Shown in pieces: positions 1-10,100 of a DNA stretch of 64,000 nucleotides (positions are counted from its first letter, which is position 1; every line of letters begins with the position of its first letter). The DNA comes from Tubulanus polymorphus. Taxonomy: Eukaryota; Nemertea; Palaeonemertea; Tubulaniformes; Tubulanidae. The position numbers and the translations under genes are program-made. Under the pieces are notes generated by a model. It ran no database searches, had not been told where the DNA came from, and saw nothing but the letters and a program-made list of their open reading frames with translations. Location: contig NC_134032.1 of assembly GCF_964204645.1 (NCBI RefSeq), positions 4,988,916-5,052,915 on the forward strand, in the 5' to 3' direction.

Positions 1-84
1 ACCCCATAATTCTGAAACGTTAGAATATGATACTTCACTTTCTGGGTTGTAATAGAAATCTTTCAAATATTGTTCTTTTTTCAT
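1..84 (-). CDS. N-terminal start of a gene leaving the window, possible viral integrase
   Basis: A minus-strand ATG at 84 opens a frame that runs off the window after 28 codons. The peptide has the pattern KKEQYLKDFYYNPES followed by a small hydrophobic/aromatic stretch. A 'YY(D/N)P' motif close to the start is, to my recollection, typical of the N-terminus of retroviral-type integrases of Polintons, so an integrase is plausible, but no catalytic residue is visible. It starts 7 bases past the stop codon of the neighbouring basic membrane-protein gene (91-376), in the same direction, as in a compact viral gene block. Confidence 0.3.
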   Translation of the reverse strand, partial: MKKEQYLKDFYYNPESEVSYSNVSELWG

Positions 85-90
85 CTTATT

Positions 91-376
91 TTAATCCATT
101 AATAATAATTTACATTTAGTTTCAATGACTTTATGATTTGACTTATTTTCTGGTATAATAGATTTATTGTCTTTGGAATCATCTTTATCATCAGATTTGA
201 ATTTTGATTTATAAATTACACCGGATAATATAATAACTGTTACTAATCCAATTGTAATATATATCAGTTAATTTCTTTTTCTTAGCTTTTTTTAATTCTG
301 AAGATCTTTTACCTAATTCTCTTGCCCATTTAATTTGTTTCTCGGATCTAGGCTTTTTCTTAACGCCATCACTCAT
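91..376 (-). pseudogene. small basic single-pass membrane protein, frameshifted
   Basis: The start codon at 376 has the TAAATG context (aaaataaATG). The first 35 codons are very basic, with K/R clusters (SDGVKKKPRSEKQIKWARE and later KKAKKKK). Beyond about position 270 the reading frame shifts; the other frame continues with a clear transmembrane stretch (TIGLVTVIILSGVIY), then a charged K/D/S tail that stops at 91. The same gene starts at 63964 in V5. In V5 its ATGAGTGA overlaps the end of the upstream 170-residue gene, so the two are translationally adjacent. Function unknown; a basic, membrane-anchored virion protein would fit. Confidence 0.5.
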
Positions 377-460
377 TTATTTTAGTTAATTTTTGTTCTG
401 ATTCATTTTCTGTTTCGACGTTTGGTTGAGTACATCTGTTTCGTTCTTACCTGATTTATA

Positions 461-970
461 TTACATAGGTTTGATGTTCGAAAATGTTATGACGCCAGTA
501 GAAATTAATGTAATAACCGATCCTAATTGAAATGAAGCATAACCAACCCATTTTTGTAATTCAGTCATTTCTAAATAGTCATTTTTCAAATCACTATATA
601 ATTTATTTTCATCATTAATTGGTATTAACTGGTTACATAACTTAGAATAACATTTGGCAATACCATCTGAATTAGAATCATTTATTCGGGCTAATCTTGC
701 CTCTTCATAAATCTTAAAATGTTTTATTACTTTATCGGGTTTCATAGAGTCTAATTCTTGAAAAGTAATACTTCTATTTAAAAACTCTTTAGATTTTCCG
801 CCAGCAATCAATAGTTCTAGATGATGCTTACAATATAAATAGTATTCATAATCAATATTACAATTAACTTGAGCACAATTAGTTCCAACTGTATCTTTAT
901 TATCACTAATACCCAAATCATCTAATGTCTTTTCAATATCAATACTATTCTTACTCGATTTCTTTGACAT
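461..970 (-). pseudogene. 170-residue viral membrane protein, ended early by a stop
   Basis: A 169-codon frame starts at 970 (aatataaATG, the TAAATG context). It has a Ser/Lys-rich start, a Cys/His-containing helical middle (YLYCKHHLELLIAGGKSKEF) and a C-terminal hydrophobic segment (SFQLGSVITLISTGVITF) that looks like a membrane anchor. V5 (from 63622) carries the same protein with Glu where V1 has TAA, and continues for 29 more residues, so the V1 stop is a nonsense mutation just after the membrane segment. I recognise it as a recurring gene of this element family but know no function. Confidence 0.6.
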
Positions 971-976
971 TTATAT

Positions 977-1250
977 TAGAGAAATTTAATAAGAAAAAAT
1001 ATTATAAGTATTACAAAATGATACTAGATAGTTAAAGTTAAAGAATTCTAGTATTGACTACTGATACTAGCTATTTGAATTTAAAGAATTTCTATTTGAA
1101 TCTATTCAAAATATAAAGTATTCTTTTTTGAAAAGAAAATATTAAAAATATAATAGAATTCACTAGCTAGTTGAAGTTATTGTTTTTTAAATACTTTTTA
1201 TTTAAAATCTATTTGATATCTCACTACTTTTGTTTATCTATTAGGAGCAG
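977..1250. other. AT-rich spacer of V1
   Basis: No supported gene. The stretch 1110-1205 matches 56178-56270 in V4, where it lies between the HNH gene and the ATPase remnant. Several imperfect inverted repeats are built from ctagta/aaagaatt words. A 64-codon plus-strand frame at 1171 runs across this spacer into the minus-strand HNH remnant and is not a gene. Confidence 0.5.
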
Positions 1251-1289
1251 TAATTATAACTGTCCAGATAAGTCATTTCGGATCCTTGA

Positions 1290-1500
1290 TATCAAATTCC
1301 TCAACGTATTGTTCATTATTTGGATCATTGTTCCATTGATCAATAAATTTCTTTGCCTTTGTTAACTGTTCTAAGTATAACTGTAAATCTAGTTTATTAG
1401 ATTAGATTTTATTTTCTTTCTTTTCAAGAGGTCTTAAATTTTTCAAATTCCAAATAAGTTTTTTATTGTATTCATCATTCCTTTCCATTTATAAATCAAA
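1290..1500 (-). pseudogene. second HNH endonuclease copy, C-terminal half only
   Basis: The reverse strand matches the C-terminal half of the V4 HNH protein (56282-56941): the asparagine-rich NKKLIWN-type segment, the LRPLEKKE segment and the lysine-rich tail are recognisable, with indels and stops. The N-terminal half with the HxDH metal motif is missing. Position is collinear with V4, where the intact copy also sits directly inward of the hairpin repeats. V1 therefore holds two HNH genes (this and 2872-3532), V4 only one. Confidence 0.55.
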
Positions 1501-1520
1501 TTTTTATTAAAATTAACATT

Positions 1521-1589
1521 TTAGAATCCTCTTCCATTTTTTCGACAAACGTCATCCTTTTTCATTCCTCGCTGCTTTTGATAAGTCAT
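1521..1589 (-). CDS. conserved 22-residue basic peptide
   Basis: A short frame starts at 1589 and ends at 1521. Its last 14 residues (MKKDDVCRKNGRGF) are repeated with the same stop in V4 at 56978-57022 (MKKDDVGRRNGRGF). The frame is kept across two decayed copies and there is a common stop. It may be a tiny gene or the tail of a longer one. It lies between the HNH copy and the hairpin repeats in both elements. Function unknown. Confidence 0.3.
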   Translation of the reverse strand: MTYQKQRGMKKDDVCRKNGRGF

Positions 1590-1690
1590 TTCGGATCCTC
1601 GATTAAAAATCCTCAACTGAAAATCAATTCAACGAAACGACTGGTGGAAATATCATTTCATAAACACATATATTTATTATGTAAATTTTA

Positions 1691-2040
1691 GCGATCGATA
1701 ATAGAACAATGGAGAACAATAGAAAAGCGGTCCAATCGGACCGGTTATTGCGCAATACACAGTTATATTTTTATTCTGTAAACTACAACATTCAAACATA
1801 GAACTGTAACCAATCAATATTGAGCAGCTGTTTCCGTCAACAACGATCAATAATAGAACAATGGAGAACAAAAGAAATGCGGTCCAATCGGACCGGTTAT
1901 TGCGCAATACTTAGTTAACAGTAAACAATCAATACAGAACAACCGCCGCCATTAACAACGATCAATAATAGAACAATGGAGAACAATAGAAAAGCGGTTC
2001 AATCGGACCGGTTATTGCGCAATACTTAGTTAACAGTAAT
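1691..2040. repeat. three hairpin-bearing direct repeats of V1 (origin-like)
   Basis: Three copies start at about 1691, 1841 and 1957, each with 'gatcaataatagaacaatgg' and the small hairpin cggtcc-aatc-ggaccg followed by ttattgcgcaata. The first copy is more diverged. V4 carries a different hairpin-repeat array at the same place (57077-57720). Repeats with hairpins near a viral terminus suggest an origin or packaging role; this is inference. Confidence 0.6.
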
Positions 2041-2113
2041 CAATACAATATTAAAACAGATATGTACAATCGAGATTACATTTTTTGATATCTAAGACCT
2101 TCAGTGTTATGAT

Positions 2114-2518
2114 TTATAATTTTGTCCAGAATTCTTTAATTACTGGATTGTTTCCAATCATTTCTTCAATTTCTGGTAAATATCTGACTACTTCACTAAA
2201 TGCTAATCCTAATATTTTGAATTTTTCATATTTTATTAATCCACCTACTCTTCTCAGTTTTCTTTCAAAACCGGCACTGATATCTCCACTCATTTTCTTA
2301 GTTTTCGATTCTTTGAGTCCCAACAGCAATTTATGTCGCATTGCTGGTAGTTTTGGTAATTGTAGTTCGCGCGGTAATTGTTTATTATGTATTACGTCAC
2401 TCAGAATTTTCACCATTTCTTGATGATAATCTATTGATTCCTGAGTTTCACTATCCAGCAGCAATCGTTCCTCACCCGTTGGTTGGCTTAGAATTTCTGG
2501 TTGATCTCTGTATTCCAT
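2114..2518 (-). CDS. 134-residue viral protein of unknown function
   Basis: Intact frame from ATG 2518 to 2114. The protein is charged and helical, with a Leu/Lys-rich middle (KLPAMRHKLLLGLKE) and no membrane segment or signal peptide. It is flanked by the hairpin repeats inward and by the 5' spacer of the HNH gene outward. V4 keeps a decayed relative at 57840-58085, in the same position and strand, so it is a real family gene. I do not recognise it. The start context is ttaaaATG, not the TAAATG found before most genes here. Confidence 0.5.
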   Translation of the reverse strand: MEYRDQPEILSQPTGEERLLLDSETQESIDYHQEMVKILSDVIHNKQLPRELQLPKLPAMRHKLLLGLKESKTKKMSGDISAGFERKLRRVGGLIKYEKFKILGLAFSEVVRYLPEIEEMIGNNPVIKEFWTKL

Positions 2519-2524
2519 TTTAAT

Positions 2525-2860
2525 CTAAAAGATAAAAAAACGTGAAAATGAATTACTGTACTTTAATATGTTTAAAGGTTTCCCTACTTCATAATAACTA
2601 CAAAAAACGGTACTTACATTTAGATTTAGAACTGTAAACTGTATTTTGAGAGAGAATATCCAATACGTACTATGTATGTGAAAGTTGATTTCTAACTGCC
2701 GACGTGGCGCACGTTCGACCAAACTAATTCTTTCTGCACAGATGTTCTTTATGATGAAGTTAATTAATTCTTTAGAATTGAAAACAAGATATATTTGGCA
2801 ACATATGTTTTAGTAGTAAGCAAAAGCTATGTATTATAGACATACAAAGCTCAAATAGAA
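2525..2860. other. upstream spacer of the 134-residue gene
   Basis: No gene supported. Parts (tacttacatttagatttagaa and the block ending in ctctgcac) match 58160-58320 in V4, so this is a conserved noncoding piece of the right arm, perhaps promoter or 5' untranslated sequence. Confidence 0.35.
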
Positions 2861-2871
2861 TTGCCAGCTTT

Positions 2872-3532
2872 CTAACCACTGATTAAAACCTCAGAACGCG
2901 GTTGATTCTGTGAAATACTATTCCATAATTCAACAAATGTCTTTGCTTTATCCAGTTGATCTAAATATAACTGTAAATCTAGTTTATTAGATTTAATTAT
3001 GTCTTCCTTCTTTTCTAAAGGTCTTAGATTCTTCCAATTCCAAATAAGTTTTTTATTGTATTCATCATTCATGTCAAATTTAGAAATCGACAACACGTGA
3101 TCAATATGAAAGTATTCGCCATAATTATCTATACTCATTTTATCGTCGAATTGATATATTATCCATGATTTGAGAAATTCATCTGAACAACCCAACAAAT
3201 TAGATAATGTTTCTGAATGTGTTTCTTTGTTGAATAATTGTGTTAATCTAGATCTTAAGCATTGTTTTAATCTAAAATTAAGATCTGTTTGATATCTTCC
3301 TCTCATGTATTCTGTCATATAATCATTGTAAGCTTCTCTATTATCTTCTCGATATTGTTTGGTATATAGTTTAGTACAAGTTTTACAGCAATATTGAAAA
3401 CCATCTTTGCTAATCTTACGATTCTGTTATAGCTAATTTATCTAATTCACATTTAGAACACTTCTAGTAGTATATATTTATGACACCAGTGTTATTTGTA
3501 ATATTGATAGTTTGTGGTTGTTCTGATTCCAT
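2872..3532 (-). pseudogene. HNH endonuclease, frameshifted near its start
   Basis: The gene starts at 3532 (tataataaATG). An N-terminal Cys pair (KCSKCELDK) and a second pair (CCKTC) form a likely zinc site, followed by a helical linker. The nuclease core has HIDHVLSISKF (the H..DH metal and catalytic motif), then WNWKNLRPLEKKEDI with K.NK. A stop after about 35 codons breaks the frame; from 3318 to 2872 it is open. The order zinc finger, HIDHV, LRPLE, NKxNK is that of HNH nucleases found in large DNA viruses. It may nick DNA during replication or movement. Its relative in V4 (56282-56941) has a full frame. Confidence 0.6.
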
Positions 3533-3566
3533 TTATTATACATATTTTTTTACTAAATTGATTTTA

Positions 3567-3765
3567 GAAGTTCAATGATTTATATCATGTATTATTTCAA
3601 TCACACTTTACTAACACTTTTAATGTTTAAAAATCTAACTCATACAAATATAAATATTGAAATAATGTTGTAAATATATCTATCTATATATTCTATAAGA
3701 GCTCACACTTTTATATTGAATTATCTGTCAATTTAAATGTTATTCATGTATATGATTATTTTAAG
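3567..3765. repeat. inner part of the V1 terminal repeat
   Basis: About 200 bases (from the block with 'tcaatcacactttactaaca' to the palindrome) match both inner terminal repeats of V4 (44355-44505 and 58446-58597). It is noncoding and highly AT-rich, with one extra ~40-base piece in V1. It could hold promoter or replication signals. Confidence 0.6.
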
Positions 3766-3947
3766 AGTAATAGGGGTAATAGGCTTTCAGGTTAAAGGTT
3801 GAAGGGGCAAGTGAGTAAAAATAACAATAATTTACAGTTGAATTAGCAGTGTGCGCGACTAATTCAACTGTAAATTATTGTTATTTTCATTTTTTTACGA
3901 GCTCGACCCTTCGACCTTTGATCTGAAAGCCTATTATCCCTATTACT
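3766..3947. repeat. palindromic (hairpin-type) right tip of V1
   Basis: The 182-base stretch begins agtaataggggtaatagg and ends cctattatccctattact; the two arms pair over most of their length, including ttacagttgaatta against taattcaactgtaa around a short GC-rich loop. Near the outer end the arms differ in a short block (ttgaaggggcaagtgag against ctcgacccttcgac), at the same place as the arm mismatch in V4. This looks like a foldback telomere. Confidence 0.75.
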
Positions 3948-5209
3948 CACGTGGCTGGTTATGTTCGAACAGAATTCAAATAACATCAAAATTCAACGCC
4001 GGCGAACCTCTGCAGAACATTCGAAATTACTGTTTTCATATCGTCACACGTACGCACGTGTTCAGTTTTCAGACTTTTTCACGTCGTGCAACTCAAGTTT
4101 TCACGTTTTCGCGGTGGATGAAGTTAATCACCCTTCAGCATATGTGTTTTCTAGAAATTCGGAGGACCAAATTTAAATGGACAAGAGGGCATCTGTTACC
4201 CTGATATAAGTCACATATTTTATAATCATACGTATCTACAGTTTCATATCGAATGGTTCATAATATTTCATATCTCTTACTACATGAAATGCTTAATAGT
4301 GATAATAATATCAATAATATGATAAAACTTATGAATATAGTATCAATATATGCTTTATCGTAATCAACATGTCAGACTACTCGATCTGTATTCATAGTAA
4401 TTAGCTCTAGTCAGTGCTCATCAATAATTAATTAATTAATTAATAATTAATTAATGTCTCTTAGACATGTCACTGGGAGTAAGTTTGTGAGTCCTGTTGT
4501 CAACAACTTGTCTGACACCTAGTTCTCACATTATACTCATGATTCTGTATATAAAGACTATGTAAAGTTATACTAATCTTCTCATTCCGGGATGCAATAC
4601 AGATTGTAGATATAAGGTTTAAATGCCCTGTTGTTCCTGATGGATGGAATCCTGTAACGCTGGTATAAATGCTTGTTCCCCAGCCAGCCTGCCGATACAG
4701 TTCACAGTTTACTCGGTGTTAAATGAATTGTCAGTCCTGTGTGAAATGATGTTGTTAGTTTAAGGAGAATTGCATAAGACTGCTTGCCTTTTTGCACAAT
4801 TTACTTGTATCCTACAACTTACATCATAATATAGAGAAATTGAATAATGATAATGATTCAGATTTTCTTTTTTATAGAGCATCTCAAAACATCGATAGTT
4901 GAGTAGAATAATTCACTCTCTAATGAGATACTAACCATAGACAAAGATAAAAAAGAAATATAATGAAAAAAATATGCACAAACCCAAAACAATAAGATTC
5001 TCTAAACAAATATGCCTGTTCAGATTTTTTGTTAAGAAAGCATGTTTTCCCGAACAAACATCATAACACATAATGATACTATCAAATCAAGATAATCTGA
5101 AACCCCTTTTAGGTATTTGTTTATAATTCCCTATAATTTGAGAAAAAAGGATTTAAACTGGGAAGAACCTTGGTCCATTGATTTTAGAGGTATTTGTTTT
5201 TCTTTTTAG
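3948..5209. other. host DNA without a recognised gene
   Basis: Between the V1 tip and the first SDR exon. It holds an attaatta low-complexity run at about 4425-4456 and no long frame I can assign. N-terminal SDR exons should lie upstream of 5210 but I could not identify them; they may lie beyond V1. Confidence 0.4.
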
Positions 5210-5316
5210 ACTCTCAAAACATTCTTGCCGGATATGTTATCGGCGAACTATGGTTATATCATGAACATAGCATCAATGGCTGGATATCATGCAACATCCT
5301 ATCTGACTGATTACTG
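5210..5316 (+). CDS. SDR (RDH/17-beta-HSD-like) exon with catalytic Ser and Tyr
   Basis: The exon is flanked by a polypyrimidine-AG acceptor (tctttttag) and a gtaagc donor. It encodes 35 residues plus two bases of a split Cys codon. The pattern TLKTFLPDML...YGYIMNIASMAGY...LTDY is the middle of a classical short-chain dehydrogenase: the beta-5 strand with the catalytic Ser, then the catalytic Tyr at the exon end. It joins in frame (TG plus T) to the exon at 6846, which supplies the catalytic Lys. The closest family by recall is the SDR16C group (retinol dehydrogenase 10/RDHE2/17-beta-HSD11-like). Such enzymes are NAD(P)-dependent, usually bound to the ER or lipid droplets, and act on retinoids or steroids; the substrate here is unknown. 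Confidence 0.85.
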
Positions 5317-6845
5317 GTAAGCACTGATGAACTCCCGTATTCATTCTGACGACTTATCATTTTTTTCTGATGTTAGTTGTATTAACGGATTAGCTCTGTT
5401 CATCAAAATTATCACTTTTGGTAAGTTTGATACTTTAGAACGACCTTTTTCTGCCGTAGAACTCCGTAGGGCCAGGTCAGGTATGATGTCATGTACGGGT
5501 CGATAATACAGGGTGGCTCCGATGATATCGAAATCATGAGGCTATACGTTCCAGGATCGATCTTCATCTCCTTATCAAGTTAATTCGAAAAAGTTAATTC
5601 GAAAGGAATTATACTTTACACCGTTCTTTTACCAGTTCTAAACGTATTAGTGTCACGATTGTTTCAATCAAGTCGAGTGGAGTATGCATTTTAGTGATCC
5701 AAACCAGGCAAAGCCAAGATATCCAACAGCATTTTCTCCCACTCATGGCAAATGCAGTTACTGTGGTATACATTGGCTAGCCCCTAGTCATTGTAGGCCC
5801 AAGTTTAATCAAAATGACATATGGCCCGTTAAAGCCCAGTATGGCCTATGCCAGTATATTGGATCCAAAGTCCAAATGTTCCTACACATCTCATTTTGAA
5901 AGTAAATTCAAATTTAAATACCGTTCACGTAAAATATTAAAAACAACTGAATAAATCATATAACAATTTTCTATTATACCCTTCAACATAGCGTCGCCAG
6001 ATTTTTTATTTAATGTCTAAATCGTATATTTACTCTTTATATATACCACATTTAATTATGTGGATGATGAGATGGGGTTGAACAATAGCGTACTGATCAT
6101 ATATTTCAAATTATAAAAGAAGTGATGCATAGGCTAGCCTACGTCAATCCGTTTATATTGGATACATTGAAACCATATTGCTTTAACTAACTGATTTCTG
6201 ACGACAAATGCAAAAAACTTTCAAAATTGGACGAATATTTCATAGAAACACGTTCGCCAACGATCCTGGCGAGCTCTCGAGAGCTCTCGTTAACTAATGA
6301 CATTCTGATATGATTACTTCGATATTTCGCTGGGACGGACATCATGAGGCAGGCGCCGGCGGAACGTTAATTGCGTTTTTCGTGAATGTTGAAAAAATAT
6401 TGGCATGTCCCGGAATCGGTGACCACAAAAGCACGTCGTTCGGCAACAAAAAATTGTTGATGGAACAGGACAAAGTCGTCGTAGCTACCCGATCAATCAA
6501 AACGTATATATGGCCAAGCGTTCAGTAAACACACATATAATATAGATTATGTTATTCCTGAGCGCAATTAATGCCAATTACTCGTGTAGTTTAACATATT
6601 AAATGGGAATTTCATTAAATTTTGGATCGCTAGATTTTGCTTTATTTTTGACAAAAAAGTTTGAAAAAAATATCCGGCTTGCAGACTTTTAGACTTCTCT
6701 ACGCTTAACTAGAATGTTTTCGATGGTGTCTGATAATCTTGATACTCTAGGGTCGAAAAGGCACTCCTTTATGTCGATATCTTAACTAGAGTAATAGGCA
6801 TTTATTATATTTGTAAACAAAACTATAACTTGTATCTTGTTACAG
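5317..6845 (+). other. SDR intron with a dispersed host repeat
   Basis: The interval between the two exons has matching splice phases. About 5890-6100 resembles 37085-37290 (shared words such as caacatagcgtcgccagatt), so it contains a diverged dispersed repeat. A 72-codon frame at 6310-6528 is less AT-rich than its surroundings but I could not assign it, and it has no splice context. Confidence 0.6.
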
Positions 6846-6986
6846 TGCATCCAAGTTTGCAGTCCGTGGATTCACTTTGGGTCTCGAACATGAAATACGA
6901 GTTTGCCATAAAAAAGACTACGTTCACGTGACCGGAGTTTACCCGATGTTTGTTGACACTGGAATGACATGGTATCCTAAGTCTAG
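6846..6986 (+). CDS. SDR exon with catalytic Lys and the substrate-side loop
   Basis: Acceptor ttgttacag, donor ag|gtcagt. The first base completes the Cys codon begun in the previous exon, giving the active-site motif YCASK across the junction. It continues with FAVRGFTLGLEHEIR (helix alpha-F) and VHVTGVYPMFVDTGM (beta-6, then the P.....TGM loop). This is the diagnostic C-terminal half of the SDR catalytic domain. The next donor lies only 127 bases before the left tip of V2, so at least 10 kb of inserted DNA now sits in the downstream intron, or the gene is cut. No further exon was found. Confidence 0.85.
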
Positions 6987-7191
6987 GTCAGTATCACTTG
7001 GTAAAATTTGTGTGAAGTAAAACTGTTGAGTCATCCTAGTCTATACATGAGTACATACGTATATTCTCCACCGATACTCCACTGATTGTGTTTACAGTAG
7101 AATAGGAAACATAAGTAATAGGAAAAGTAGGCTTTCAGATCAGAGGTCGAGACACCTCTCATCACCACAAGTAATTTTTTTTCCCTTATTA

Positions 7192-10100
7192 ATGGAGAAT
7201 GAACAACAGCCAGAAAACAATAATGTCAATAAAAATCAATATTATTGCCCATATTGTAACAAATACATCGATAAATCACAAAAATCACGACATGAAAAAA
7301 CTGCAAATCATATAAAAAATGTAATAGATTTTGAAACTCCAGAAAATTCCAATGAAAGAAAAGAACGATTAGAAAATATGAATGTGGATGAAATAAAATG
7401 TGAAGTTTGTAATGAATTTATAACAAAAAGGAATTATAAAAGACATCTCAAATCACAAAAACACCACCAAAATTTGAGTAATAATGTTTTAGGAAAAGAT
7501 TATTTCGATGATAAACCTCAAAAAGTAAAAAAAAACAACTTCAAAAACTAAATCCATTTCAAATAAACCTTACATGGAAAATGTTAGAAATTATATTGAT
7601 TCACTAGAAATAAAAGATAAAATTGAAATTTTAGAAACATTACGTAGTAAAATTGGTCCTGCAGCTATTATATTTAGATTTTTTAAAGGAATAACAATAG
7701 AAGATTATAGTAAATTTAATGAAATAATAGAAAAAATACTAGATTTGATAACAGATGTTGAATATCCAAAAATTAGTATCTCTGGGAAAGTAAGTTTTAT
7801 AAAGTCAGAAGAAAAAATGGATTATAATATTCAAACACTCTCCGAAGAAATAATTTCAAAAAACGCAAATAAGAGAAATTAGAAAAAATATTTAATGAAT
7901 TTAAACGTCATATTGAAGAAAGATATTTTGAGGGTTCTGGCTTAACATTGAATGAAATTATATATTTAGATTTATATGTTTATAATACAAAAAGAAATAA
8001 AACATCAAAAAGTAATAAAATGTTTAAAAAAGATTCAAACTTTACAACAGAAAAGGATATTAAAGCATCATCTTATATTAAATTACCATTTACAACAAAA
8101 GCCGTAATAAATATTCAAAATGAAGATAATAAATGTTTTCTATGGTCAATTATTAGTTGCTTACATCCAACACAGGAAAATGTTTGTAGAATAACATATT
8201 ACCGGAAATATGAAACATTATATAAAATTGATCAGTATCCAGTAACTATAAAAATGATACCCAAAATAGAAAAAATTAATAATTTAAAAATAAATGTATT
8301 TGAATTAATGCAATTACCAAATACAAAAGGTGAAAATATTAAAGATTATACATTGGAAGCTTTATATTTAACAGAATATTATGATGATGAAAATGCTATA
8401 GATTTGTTATGTTACAAAAAAGATGAAAATGAACATTATATGTGGTTAAAACAAATTGATTTATTCTTTAGAACATAAAGTGATCACCATAATAAAAATT
8501 TATCTATGTAGAAAATGTTTATCTAAATTTATGACTGAGAATACATTATTAAAACATAAAGAATTATGTGATAATAAAGATTTTTGTAAATTAATAATGC
8601 CAACAGAAAAAGATTATAAATTGAAATTTACTAATCATAAATTTAAGAATATTGTTCCATTTGTAATTTATGGGGATTTTGAATCGTTGAATAAATAATT
8701 AACTGATCAAGATAGAAAAGAAATATATAACAAAAAGCAATTATTAAAATCAATGGATAAAGGAAATGAATTAAATGAAGACACAATACAAGACCCACCA
8801 ATTATAAATACAATTAAAAAATCTCATCAAAGAGCTGCTGCTTGTGGAATTTACATAAAATCAAATTATCCTGAATTATATGAAAGTCAATATATTTCTT
8901 TTAGAGGTGAAGATGTAGTTAATAATTTTTGTAACAAAATAATTGAATTAGAAAGTGATTTTGCAGAATTATTAAACAAAAATAAAAGAATAGTTATGAC
9001 AAAAGAAGATGAAATTGATTTTAATTATGCAACTCATTGTTGTTATTGTGAAAAACGTTTTTATTCATTTGATAAAAAAGTTAGAGATCATGATCATTTA
9101 AATTCAAAATATCGTGGAGCTGCTCAAGAAGATTGTAATTTACAAGCTAAAAACGTTAATTTCGTTCCAATATTATTTCATAATTTATCAGGTTATGATA
9201 CCCATCTATTTATAAAACAATTATCGGGAAAATTGGGCGCAATTAATCAAGAAATAGAAGAATATAATGCTATGAATGGCGTAAATGTAAGAAAATATGA
9301 TTTTAAACTATTAGCTAAGACATCTGAAAATTATATTTCATTTCAATTTGGTTGCATTACATTTTTAGATTCTTATAGATTTCTAGCAAGTTCATTAGAT
9401 AATTTAGCAAAAAGTTTAGTTGATAATGATTTTGTTATAACTCGATATTATTATCCAAATGAACAAGATTTTAAATTATTGAGATATAAAGGCGCAATAC
9501 CTTACTCATTTTATAAAACGCATGATGATTTCAAAGAAACAAAATTAATGAAAGAACAATTTTATGATCAATTAAAAAATGAGTACGTGAAAGATGAAGT
9601 TTTTGAAAGAACAATTAATATATGGAATCATTTTAGAATAAAAACCATGGTAAATTAGTAGATTTATATTTAAAATCTGATGTAATAATATTTGCTGACA
9701 TATTTGAAAAATTTAGAGAAGTCAATTTGAATCATTTTAATGTTGATCCCTGCTATTGTTATTCATCACCAGGTTTAACATGGCAATGTGGTTTGAAATT
9801 TACAGATATAAAAATGGATTTGTTAACAAATATAGATATGGTATTATTGTTTGAAAAATCTATTAGAGGTGGGATTAGTGGTGTTATGGGAGATAGATAT
9901 TTTAAAGCAAATGATGAATATAAATTATTATATATTGACGCCAATAATTTGTATGGTTGGGCAATGATGCAACCTCAACCATTCAAAAATTTTATATTAA
10001 CAGAAGTTGAAAATGGTGATAAACCTGATTGGGAAAGCGCAATTGCGAGTTTAAAAGATGAAGCACCAATTGGTTATTTCTTTGTAGTTGATTTAGAATA

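Larger units (their letters stand above)
1..3947. mobile_element. V1: right end of a Polinton/adintovirus-like element
   Basis: The block ends at 3947 in the shared terminal sequence of the V family (3766-3947 is a palindromic tip). It contains minus-strand genes that recur in V4 and V5: a possible integrase start, a small basic membrane protein, a 170-residue membrane protein, HNH nuclease copies and a 134-residue protein. The other end lies outside the window, so the target duplication cannot be checked. The sequence to the right of 3947 looks like host DNA. Gene order read from the tip inward is HNH, 134-residue gene, hairpin repeats, partial HNH, 170-residue gene, basic membrane protein, possible integrase; the part shared with V4 has the same order. 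Confidence 0.8.

Noticed and set aside
6310-6528. 72-codon frame inside the SDR intron
   Set aside because: No recognised domain and no splice context; kept only as a note.
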